A DNA stretch of 64,000 nt from Diaporthe sp. PMI_573. Its lineage: Eukaryota > Ascomycota > Sordariomycetes > Diaporthales > Diaporthaceae. The notes beneath the pieces were generated by a model. The model saw nothing but the letters and a program-made list of their open reading frames with translations. It ran no database searches and was not told where the DNA came from. Location: assembly GCA_021399435.1 (NCBI GenBank), contig JAJTUP010000009.1, forward strand, positions 682,001 to 746,000, written 5' to 3'. Positions 1 through 12,300 of this stretch are shown in pieces. Every line of letters begins with the position of its first letter. Within the stretch, counting starts at the first letter, position 1. The translations under genes and the position numbers were made by a program.

Positions 1-380
1 TGGTGTCGACGTGACCCTGACTACTGCAAGTGACTCCCAGTCCAACAGTTCGATACCACAGTAACACCCAGCACCCACTTGCAGGCCCCGTCCGTGAGTG
101 TTGACTACCTAGGTACCAAGGCACCCCGTGATACCTGATACCTGGGCATCACCAGAAACAGTGGGACTCGGAAAGCCCTTCAGTTTCGTCTCCGTTTGTT
201 CCAACCAGCCCACACTCCCCCCAGCATCACCTGCCGACCCTCCGTTTCCCTCAGACACCTCGCCTGCCTCGTCGTGATGTCGATGACGCCCTCAGCATAC
301 GCAAATTTGTCCAGCACCCAGGCATCTGCCCGGACATCAGCCGCCTCAGGCCTGCCTAACCTCCTACCCTCTCTACCATC
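1..380 (+). promoter_or_regulatory. Upstream region of the NRPS gene
   Basis: These 380 bases precede the chosen NRPS start. They are CT-rich close to the ATG, as in many fungal 5' untranslated regions. I looked for GATA-factor sites (GATAA or GATAG, either strand), which control iron-repressed siderophore genes in this family, and saw none; only GATAC occurs, including a GATACCTGATACCT direct repeat near 129-143. A TACCTAGGTACC palindrome lies near 107-118. The real promoter may extend left of the window. Confidence 0.4.
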
Positions 381-3300
381 ATGGATAGACAAGATCTTTC
401 TGACACCACAAAGATGATGGCCTCCCCGGCCCCATCACTGTCCATACTCAACCCGAATCCCACGAGTCTCCCTGGCCCTTCACTCCTGCATCAACTTGTC
501 AGTGACAGCTCGAGCCCTGGATATGCCCTCGAGCACCGGGCACCAGGCGGGACCCGCACGAAACTTTCATATCCAGAGCTTCACAGTCAGGCTGAGAGGC
601 TGGCGACGAGGATAGCGAGCATCCTTGAGAACCACCAGGGGCTCAGTCAGCATGTCGTCCCGCTACTCCTACCGCAGAGCCCTTTATTGTACATATCGCA
701 GCTCGCTATTTTGAGAGCTGGGGCTGCTTTCTGCCCCCTGAACCTCGATGCGCCTGCTGAAAGGGTGAGATTCATCGTGGGAGATGTCGACGCGAAATTC
801 ATCGTTACTTCTACGGCTCTGCGCCACAAGATCGATTTCCTCGAGCCTGATGTGATAGTATTGGTGGTTGACAGCGAAGAAGCTCATGACGAGCGAAGGC
901 ATCACTGTGGCGTGTTGCGAGAAGCTACGCCGGATAGTCTCGCCTATGTCATGTATACCTCTGGTTCCACAGGTACACCCAAAGGAGTCGGCATCTCCCA
1001 TTCCGCAGCGACACAGGCCCTCCTGGCTCATGACCGCCATATTCCACCATTCTCCCGGTTTCTGCAGTTCGCTGCTCCAACATTTGATGTCTCTGTCTTC
1101 GAGATCTTTTTCCCGCTCTTCCGAGGCGCCACCCTCGTATGCTGCAGCAGGGCAGACATGCTAAACGATCTGCCCGCCGTTATGAGGGATATGCAGGTGG
1201 ACGCATGTGAACTCACACCGACGGTGGCCGGTAGCCTTTTGAGGAGCCGGGAAAATGCTCCTGGGCTTCGCCTACTTTTGACAATAGGGGAGATGTTGAC
1301 GGTTCCCGTTATCAGGGAATTTGGGGGAGACGAGAACAAGCCCAGCATTCTCTGGGCCATGTACGGCCCAACAGAAGCCACCATCCACTGCACCCTCCAG
1401 CCGTCCTGTGAAGCGTCCTCGTCTCCCCGCAATGTCGGCTTTCCCCTTGAAACCGCATCTGCATTCATTCTCGAGCCCCTTTCCGAAGCTGGCTCCGGAG
1501 ACTTCAACGTGCTGCCGTTCGGCGAGACGGGCGAGCTAGCTGTTGGCGGCAATCAGACTGCAGTAGGCTATATCAATAGGGCAGAGCAAACTTCACGAGT
1601 ATTCATTGAGACTCCACATGGCCGCCTTTACCGCACAGGCGACAAAGCCCGTATGCTCCAGAACGGCACCATCGAATGTTTTGGTCGTATCTCCGACGGC
1701 CAGGTCAAGCTCCGTGGTCAGAGGATCGAACTTGGTGAGATTGAACAAGCTGCTCTCAGCACACCGGAATGCCATGGCGCGGTAGCATCAGTTGTACGAG
1801 GCATCATCGTGGTATTCTGTGAGCATGATGGCCCAGAAGGATCGTTCACAGAGGACCTATTAAGAACGTGCCGGAAGTGGCTACCTACATTCATGATACC
1901 AGGAGATTTTGTCCTCCATAAGGCTTTCCCGCGTTTGCCTTCTGGAAAGATTAACCGGAAGCAACTCGAGATGGATTACGAGTTGAAAATTAGCAACCCT
2001 GCTACATCAATGAGCGAGTACAGCGACGATACGGAACGCGAAATGGCACGAATCGCATACAGAGCCATGGGCATCCAGATGCAGTCATCGTCCGTCCTCT
2101 CTGCCGCAGGTATAGACTCTCTTGCGGCCATCAAGCTAGCGTCCTGTCTTCGTCAGGCCGGTTTTGCCGTTACTGCTATTGATGTGCTGAAATCCAACAC
2201 TCTTTCAGACCTGCGGTCACGCACGCAGCAGGAGAAGAGTCGAGCTGACAGTGCTGTTGAACTTTTCGACCAGCCCCCGGCTTCGAACTCTCCTGCCACA
2301 TGCTTGAAGGAGCTTTTGAAGGAGACTCCGGAGTTGTCAGAGAGTTTTAGCGCCGTTGATGCTGTTTTGCCGTGTACTCCAACGCAGGTGTCGATGTTGG
2401 CTGAAACTCTGAACGATAATGAGGCATACTGTAATTGGATCGAGCTTCAAATCCTCGGCGATCACTCTGCCGAGACGATTGCGCTATGGCTCCGACAGCT
2501 TGCTGACAAGAACGAGATCTTGCGTACAGGGTTTGTCTCTACAAGTGGCACGTACAAACAAGTTGTCTGGAAAGAGCTTCATGCCAGCCAAATCTGCATT
2601 GTCGAGGACCTGCACAGGGATTTTCGGCTTGACGAAGCTGGTCTGCTTAGGCCATTTTTCGTACAAATCCAGAGCAATCAGCCACGAAATACCAGCGTGC
2701 TGCTCGAGATACATCATGCTCTTTACGACGGCTGGTCATTCGACATACTCTTGGCTGATCTCAACGTCCTCGAACAGGCTGGCCAGGTCAACGAACGGCC
2801 TTCGTTTCGCCTCGTTTCGGACTATTACCAGTCTGTTGATTTTCTACGTGATGCCAATGCCGCACGTGCTTACTGGGCAGAGCAACTGTTGGGTTACCAA
2901 CCGAGCCCAATGCCGCAGTTGCTGGCGAAGAAAGAGACGACGGGTCAGCGACTCTGCGCTGAGCGCATCGTGGGAACAAAGGCCGCAGCCATCCGTCATG
3001 CTTCTGCACAGCTTGACGTCAGCGCACAAGTATTTTTCCAGACTTGCGTGGTCTGGCTCTGGGCATACATCTTAGGCACCGAAGATGTCGTGATCGGCAA
3101 CGTCACCTCGGGTCGAATTATCCCCGTCCAGAATATTGAGAGTGTAATGGGCCCATGTCTGACGATCATCCCTCTGAGGTCAAGGATCAAGCAAGTGCGG
3201 ACCATCAGAGAGCTCGTCGAAAACGTTCACACGTCAAATCGGGAAAGCCTTGCCCATTGCACGCTGCCACTCGCGGAGATCAAAAAGGCTGCTGGTTTAA

Positions 3301-6300
3301 TGCCAGGAGAGCCTCTATATGATGTCTTATATGTCTATCAGGAATCTCTTCACAGTCGGTCTTCCAGTCAGGAACACGGGAATGTGAAAGAAGTCGCCCA
3401 TGAAGATCACCTCGAGACGAATTTGTTGGTCGAAATTGAGCCAGCCGACGAGGAATTTCGACTTCGTGTGACCTATCAGAGCGGTGCCTTCAACCAGGAC
3501 TACGTGGAGTTGGTCCTGAGGCAGTTTGATTGCATCCTCGGTCATATCATAACCAATCTTGGATTCGAAACTTCATCTATCTTCGAGTGCTTCCCAGACG
3601 ATCAACTTTCGGAACACAACAGAGCGATCGAACCTTTCACGGGCTGTGCCGACCTGGCGACGTCGTTTGAGAGCATGGCGGCTAGGATCCATGAGAAGCC
3701 AGCGCTCTGTTTCGCCACATGCATCGAGAGCGACAGTGCGGACCTGCAATATGTGTCATACTCGGAGTTGAATATTCTGGCAAATAAGATCGCACGGCAT
3801 ATTCAACAATCGGGGGCAGCAGAAGGAGCCGCTGTGGCTATCGTCATCGAGAAGTCAACCATGTTGTATGCTGGGATCTTGGGCATTCTAAAAGCAGGCT
3901 GTGCGTATCTGCCTCTTCTTCCAAGCACACCACCATCGAGGATCATTGGAGTTCTGAAGCATGCGAATGTACGACTTTGTTTGTCCGATGGAACCTTTCA
4001 GTACGATAATTCCAACCTTCTCGAATGCGTTGTTGTGAACCTTTTCGATGCAGAACTCGACGTTTACGACGGGAACAATCTGGGGACACCTGAGAACCGG
4101 TCGAGAATCGCCAACATCATTTATACATCTGGAAGCACGGGTGTGCCCAAGGGAGTTTCCGTGACGCAACTCAATATTACGAGCAATTTGGACGTCCTGT
4201 CCAAGATTTACCCCGTCAAAGGCAACTCGCGCATGCTCCAGGCCTGCTCCCAAGCGTTTGATGTTTCTGTCTTTGAAATATTCTTCGCCTTGACCCGTGG
4301 CATGTGCCTCTGTGCTGCTACTAATGACGTTCTCTTTGCCGATATTGAGCTGTCAATTCGAGTCATGGAAGTAACGCACCTCAGCATGACACCAACGGTC
4401 GCATCCCTTGTCAAACCAAAGAATGTGCCCGGAGTTGAATTTCTCGTCACTTCAGGAGAGCCCATGACCAGCGAGGTCGCAAGGAATTGGATGGGCAAGC
4501 TCTATCAAGGCTATGGTCCGTCAGAGACAACGAATATCTGCTCCGTGAAGAAGATGTCTCCCCAAGATCAAATAAGACATCTCGGTCATGTTCTCGACAA
4601 CACGTCCGCTTTTGTTGTTGCTCACGACAGCCTGGACCTCCTTCCACTAGGATGTGTGGGCGAGTTCTGCTTCGGAGGCGACCAAGTCGTTGCTGGATAC
4701 CTGAATATGCCTGGAATCACGAAAGACAAATTTATTGACCATCCGAGGTGCGGCCGTATTTATCGATCTGGTGACATTGGTCGCATGCTCGTAGACGGAT
4801 CACTGCTGATCGTTGGACGGATGGATGACCAAGTCAAGCTCCGTGGCCAGCGGATAGAGCTCGGGGAAGTCAGTGCGACAGTCGCTTTGTCCGAAGAAGT
4901 CTCCAACTGCACAGCAATGCTGGTAAACGATGGACAACAACTGGCTTGTTTCTATGTTCCGCGATCAGCGCAAGGGAACAAGTTCAGAGTTCTCCCCGCT
5001 GGGAACGGGACAGCGAGGACGAAGGAGTCGATTTACCATACCATACTGTCTCGACTCCCAGGCTACATGACTCCATCCTACCTGATCCCTCTCTCGACAA
5101 TTCCAATGACTTCTTCTGGCAAGGTTGACAAGGGCAGACTCAGGAGCCTTTTCAGCGACTTTGAGCACAATGAATTGGAACCCTTCAATGTGACTGCTGA
5201 GAGCGGAGACATTCATGACGATTGGTCTGAAGACGAACGCAAGATCGCCGGTTTGGTGGCTAAGGCTCTAGGCGTGCGTCCTCAGGAAGTCGGAAGGTGG
5301 ACACCGCTCACGAGCTTGGGATTGGATTCCATATCTGCAATCTCAGTGGCGAAGGAATTGCAAGGTGCCTTTTCCCAGAAACTACCCATCTCCATCATTT
5401 TGCAGAACACTTCTACAGCGAAGCTCGCTGCGCTGCTCCACAGACGAGTAGTCGGGACTGTCTCAAGCGGGGACAATCTGCACATGTTCCCGCCAGAGTT
5501 TTGCAAAACAATCCAAGGACTTGCTCATTCGAAGAACCTCAAAGTCGAAAGTATCTTGCGATGCACACCTCTTCAAGAGGTGATGTTGGCATCTCCAGCG
5601 GGCGATGCGTCATACCTCAATAAGATGTTGTTCCGTCTCAACAGCGACCCCAAAGCAATGCGGAACTACTGGAAAGAAATGTTTGAAAGGCATGCGATCT
5701 TGAGGACCAGCTTTTACAGCACTGATGATCGAGAACATGTCATCGCTCAATGTGTCCTTCAAGCCTGGGAACCTGACTGGCTTACATTCGATGCAGACGC
5801 CACGACGCTTGATGAAGCGATTAACACACATGCGACGAACTTGCCCAATCCTGTAGATTCTGGTTTACCACCGGTATCCTTGGCATTTGTCCAGAAAGAC
5901 TCACGCACTTACCTGTCATTCATCTGTCACCATGCCATGTACGATGGGGTTGCGATGTCGCGGCTCCTCGATGAAATCGAGCAGATCGCGTCTGGTTCTG
6001 AGCTTAGCCAGCCTCCGTCGTATCAGGACTTCTTGCAAGAGGTGGCGGCTCTACCCGTATCCACCGACAAGTTCTGGGAAACACAGTTGCAAGGACTGGA
6101 GCCGAAGACATTACCACAGTCATCGAAGAAGGACAGCGGCCGCGGCATCACGACAAAAGTTCTAAATATGCCCTTTTCCACAATCGAACATCGCTTGAGG
6201 ATGCTAAATGTGTCTCTGTTGTCCCTCCTGCAGGCGACCTGGAGCAGCCTGCTGGGAGTCATCCAAGACTCTGATGACGTTTGTTTCGGAAATGTTGTCA

Positions 6301-9300
6301 ACGGACGCACTAGCATGGTTGACAGAGTAGACGAGCTCGTCGCACCGTGTTTCAATACTATTCCAGCCCATGTCCGGCTCCACCGTATAAGAAGGAACAT
6401 TGACCTTCTTAACTTCTTCCAGGACCTCAACCCCGAACTTCTCCATTATCAATTCACGCCATTACGACGCATTCAGGCGCTGTGCTCCAAGACTTTCAGG
6501 CTGTTCGACACGCTGTTGCTGTTACAGCAAACTCCAAAGAAGCTGAATGAGGCCATCTGGACTTTGGAAAGAGACGATGGGGAGATGGACCTCCCCCTAG
6601 TCTGCGAGGTCACTCCAATAGTGGGAAATGAAAATCGGACATTGGAAGTCAAGCTGCATTTTGACCGGTGAGATTGTTCGAACGAGCCTCATGAGAGGCT
6701 AGCCGCTAACATTTGCCAGTTCTTACGTTTCTGATACGGTTGCTCGGTTCATACATGATGCATTTTCGCACATCACTTCTACTATGCTGGAATTTCCCTG
6801 GTCACATATTACATCGAGACAGACATTGCCCCCGTCACTGCAAGCAAGGATTGACAGGCTTGGCCTCGTCCATATATCAATAATGAGTGAAGAAAGCAAC
6901 CTTTCGAATACGGTCACAAAAGAGGAATGGTCCGACTCCGAAAAAGCTGTTCGGGCTGTGCTTTCGGATATTTCAAAGTCCAAAGCTGACAGCATCAGCC
7001 AACACATAACCATCTTCCAACTTGGACTAGACAGCATCAATGCAGTTCAGGTGGCAGCCTTGTTGCGCAGAGCTGGCTTCCATAGGGTCACAGCTACGGA
7101 TGTGCTGGAGAATCCAACGTGCTCGAGTTTGGCAGCAAAGATATCGGCAGAACAATCCACCAGTGGCAGCTCTTCCGAGTATGACATGGCTGCTTTTGAG
7201 CAGGCGGTGAAGGCCTTGTTAAATGACAGCGTCTCCAACTGGAAGTCTGTTGAAGCGGTTCTTCCATGCACGCCACTTCAGGTGGCAATGCTCACCCAGT
7301 TCTCCAATTCAAACGGCAAAGATTATTTCAACTTTATCAGCTTCCGGTTTGAAGAAAGTGTCAGCATCTCAAAGATTACGAAGGGTTTGAAAAGGCTGGT
7401 TGAGTCTCATCCAATCATGCGATCGGGCTTCATTCCGATAAACCATCGGGATGTATCATTCGCTATGCTCCAGTATGCTCTTGGGGAAGAGGAGGTCCCG
7501 ATAGATATTCATGCCGAAGCCAGTGATTTCAAGCTGCTGGACTGGCAGCTAGCAGCTTCGCAGAGTGCACTTGAAAACCTGCCCGCGTCTCCGTGGACCG
7601 TTGCTATCGTGCCGGGCAGCGAGGGAGTCGAAATGCACCTTGCAATTCATCATGCGGTGTACGATGCTTTCTCACTTCAGAATATGATGAAGCATTTGGA
7701 GGGAACAATCTGTGATGAACCTCTCGACACCGAAACAGGACTTGCGCCTGTTGTGAAAGAAATCATGACAGAAGTGCAGAGATGTAGGGAGGACGCTCCT
7801 GATTTCTGGAGGAAGCTGGCACCTGAGGCTGTCATCAACACATTTCCAATCATGACACCACTTCGAGAGGAACGCCGAAGCATCTTGGTAAGGCAGAGGT
7901 CTTGTACTTTATCCGTCGAAGCTGTGTCAGTCGCTGCTATGGAGGGGGGCTTCACAATCCAGGCACTGGCACAAGCAGCGTGGTTAAGGATTCTATCGTC
8001 GTATATCGGAGAGCCTTCTGTCATCTTTGGAACAGTGCTTTCTGGTAGGAACTCCGACACGACACACAAGGCAGTGTTTCCTTGCATCACGACCCTGCCC
8101 GTCATTACCCAGCACTCGTCCTCAAATCGCGTCCTTCTCCAAGCCATGATGGAGTACAATATGGGAGTCCAACGATACCAAAGGACACCATTGACGGACA
8201 TTCAGAAGCACCTTGGTCACCCTAACACGAGGTTGTTCGACACGCTCCTGGTTTACCAGAAATTTGACGGACCAGGGCAGAATTCAAAGCTATGGTCTGT
8301 GATTCACGAGGAGGCGAATGTCGACTACCCCGTGTCCATTGAGATAGGACCTGATCAAGACATTTTGCAGCTCCGCGTCACCTTCTTCAACGATATTTTG
8401 CCGGTGGAACAAGCAGAAAACTTGCTGAAACAACTTGACGCCGTCTTGTGCGACTTGGCGAAACATCCTGACGGTTGCGATGAGGATCTACTTGAGAATC
8501 ACGCGGATCTATTTGCCATCATACCCGCAGAACAGCCTGAGCTGGTGTCTGATACGATCCTTCTTCACGGATTCGTAGAGGCCAGCGCTGCAAAGTATCC
8601 CGATAAAACCGCTCTGGAATTCGTCTTGGGCTTCGATGACAGCGGGCCAATATTTCAACGATGGAACTATGAAGAGTTGGATCAAAATGGCAATAGAGTT
8701 GCCAACATGCTGTCCATACATGTCAACACCGGCGATATTGTTGCCATTTGCTTCGACAAGAGCCCTGAAGCACACTTTGCGATGCTTGGAATTCTCAAGG
8801 CGGGTTGTGCACTGCTTGCTCTGGATCCAGGGGCGCCGTCGTCCCGCAAGGAGTTCATCATTGAAGATTCTGGAGCATCAGTACTGTTGACAGACAAAAC
8901 GACAGGCATGAGTCTTGATTTCAAAGTCCAAGTCCCAGTCATCACAATTCATCAAGGCAGTCTAAGATCGGCGGATGTTTCGAGACCCACGCTCACTCGC
9001 CCGTTGGTACCGGGTGATAGGAGCTACTGCCTCTATACTTCCGGTACAACAGGAACTCCCAAAGGCTGCGAAATAACACACGAAAATGCAGTGCAGGCGA
9101 TGCTTGCCTTCCAGAAATTGTTCAAAGGACATTGGGATGAAACCTCAAAATGGCTTCAATTCGCATCTTATCACTTTGATGTGTCCGTTCTAGAGCAATA
9201 TTGGACATGGTCCGTCGGCATCACTTTGGTCGCAGCTCCTCGAGACGTTATTCTTGAAGATCTCGCAGGCACAATCACCCGACTCGAAATCACACACATT

Positions 9301-12300
9301 GACCTCACACCCAGTCTGGCTCGTTTGCTGCACCCGAAAGAGGTTCCCAGTCTTTGCAAAGGAGTCTTCATCACTGGCGGGGAGCAGTTGAAACAAGAGA
9401 TCCTGGATGTGTGGGGCCCAAAGCGCGTCATCCATAACTTCTATGGACCGACAGAGGCCACCATTGGAGTGACCACATACCCCTGCGTGCCGATTAACGG
9501 GCGGTCATCAAACATTGGAAGGCAGTTTGCCAATGTAGGCTCTTACGTCCTCCAGCCGAACACGGAAATCCCTGTGCTGCGAGGGGGTGTGGGTGAGCTC
9601 TGTGTCTCTGGCAAGCTCGTCGGCAAAGGTTACCTCAACAGAGAGGAGCTCACGGCCGAACGTTTCCCATCTCTCAAGGTTTTCAAGGAGCGAGTTTATC
9701 GAACCGGGGATTTAGTTCGCGTGCTCCACGATGGCTGCTTTGACTTCCTTGGTCGAGCTGATGATCAAGTCAAACTTCGTGGTCAGCGTCTTGAAATTGG
9801 TGAAATCAATCACTGCATCAAGTCTGCTGTTTCAGACATCATTGACGCTGTCACACTCGTGATCCGCAACGAGAAACAACAGAAGGATTTGCTGGTGTCG
9901 TTCATCGTTACGGCTCGAGAACAAGCTCAAAGGGTCAAGAGCCTGCAGGTCATGACTGGAGATGACGCTGAAAGACTCAGCCAAAATGTGAAGCGCACAT
10001 GTCGGGATAAGCTCCCAGGGTATATGGTTCCTACATATGTCTTGGTGTTGCCTTTCATTCCGCTGTCTCCAAACAACAAAGCTGAGGTCAAGGAGCTTAG
10101 GACGCTTTTCAATACTCTCTCCCATAAACAGCTCGTGGGGCCACCTGCTGCCGTGAATGGCGACCTCGGAGAGGCCGGTAGGAAAATATGCAAAGCGCTG
10201 AGCAGCATTTATGGAGTACAAGAAGGGGCGATCATGGCGTCTACAAGCACCTTTGAACTTGGCGTGGACTCTATTTCTGCCATGAAACTGACGAGAGCGC
10301 TGAAGCTCGAAGGGTTCAGTCAAGCCACTGCCGCTACGGTCCTGAAAAACCCTGCGGTTGCAGATCTAGCACTTGCGCTGCAATCCTTGCAGAGAACGAA
10401 CGAGACTGCGACAGGTCTGCTGGAGGCATCACAGGCGATTGAGGCTTGCCAGCATAGACACAAAGGTTCTGTGTGTAGGAAGCTCGAAGTCGATCCCGGG
10501 GACTTGGAGTATGTGGCGCCTTGTTCGCCTCTACAGCATGGTATGATCTCTCGATCACGGGCTGATGGAAATGAGGGGGCGTACTTCAACACTTTCTGTT
10601 ACGAGCTGGCGAGTGCTGTTGAGTGGAAGAAGCTCCACAGCGCCTGGCAAAGTCTCGTACAAAATCATGCGATTCTGCGCACGAAATTTGTTTCGACCAC
10701 AGATGGTTATGTGCAAGCCGCCATAAAGACACAGAGGATTCTATGGGAGGTCATGTCATTGAGATCGGGCGATGATTTGGAGACGGTGCTGACTGAACGA
10801 CGCCAGTCTTGGATTGACAATAACAGTCAGAACATTGAGACACCTTTGCAATTTCTGGAAGTTAATGCCGACCGCCAGCGATTGCTGGTTGTACACATCT
10901 TCCATGGAATCTACGATGCCAACAGCTTTGACTTGATGGTCGATGAGGTGACAAGGCTTTACAGCGGCGGCGAGGACCTCAAAGTCAATGCACCAAGCTT
11001 CCTTGATGCTCTCCTCAACGGGCCGCTGAGGAATCACTCTTTCTGCAAAGAATTCTGGTCAAAACATTTGCGTGGCGTGAGATTGGAGCCTCTGCCTCAA
11101 ATCTCACCACTTCCGAGCAGCCAAAACATCTGTGTCTCGCGTCGGATAGAGTTTCGTTCTCTTGACAAGGTGCGGAAATCACTGGGTGTAACCCAGCAAG
11201 CCATCGTACAGGCTGTCTGGAGTTCAGTACTTCATCGGTATTGCGGGTTCGAGTTCACCTTTGGCATTATCGTATCAGGCCGTTCAATTGAGTTGGAAAA
11301 CGTCGACAAGGCGATCGGGCCGCTTTTCAACACGATCCCGTACCACCATAGCTCCACGCAGGGTCAGACATGGGCTTCTGCGATCCGGAACTGTCACGAG
11401 TTCAACACGGCAACACTGCCATTCCAGCACGTACCACTGAGGGATGTGCAAAAATGGTGCTCAGGAGGGGCCCCAATCTTTGATACCCTTTTCTCATTTC
11501 AGCGAGCATCTTCTATCGGCAGCAAAAGCTCAGGATTGTGGACCGAGATCGAGTCCAATGTCAACCCGGACTATCCCCTTGCATTCGAAGCGACCCTGTT
11601 TCCAGACGAGTCCCTACATGTATTGATCGTCACACAGCAAGGCGTGGCTGATGAGGCAGCACTGGAGAGCATGACCGAAGAATTTGAAGCCAAGGCAAAG
11701 GCTGTTGTTCATGATTTGAACAGTCTTGCATTCTCCGGTAGTGTCGATCGGTTTGTCGACCGGCCTCTAGAAGCACGGAAGGACACAGAAGCAAGAAACG
11801 CTGGCCTGCAGTGGAAGTCATCGACGGCAGACGTATCCTCACTCGAATGGTCACCTCAGGCTGAGACGATCCGGAAAGAAATCACGCTCTTGGCCGAATC
11901 AGAGGCTTCGTCTATCACACAGAGCACAACAATTCTGGAACTTGGGCTTGACAGTATTGACACCATCAAGCTGTCAGCAAGACTCAGAAGAGCTGGAATC
12001 ATGTTAAGCAACAGCGAGCTAATCAGAGGCCAAACCATCGCAAGCTTTATGGACATACTTCAAGCCAAAGAAAACAAAGGCGATGGGATTCATGATAGCG
12101 GTTATTCCTCAGATGTCGAGGACTCATCAATTTCCCTCAAGGCCCACTTGACGAAGCATGGCCAGGATCTGAGTGATGTTGAGCTTGTACTGCCACCAAC
12201 TCCCCTACAAGATTCCATGGTTTCGGAGATGGTTCAGTCAGGCTTTCAGAGGTACTTCAACCATGATGTTCTCAAGCTAGCACCTCAGGTGGAGGTCCAA

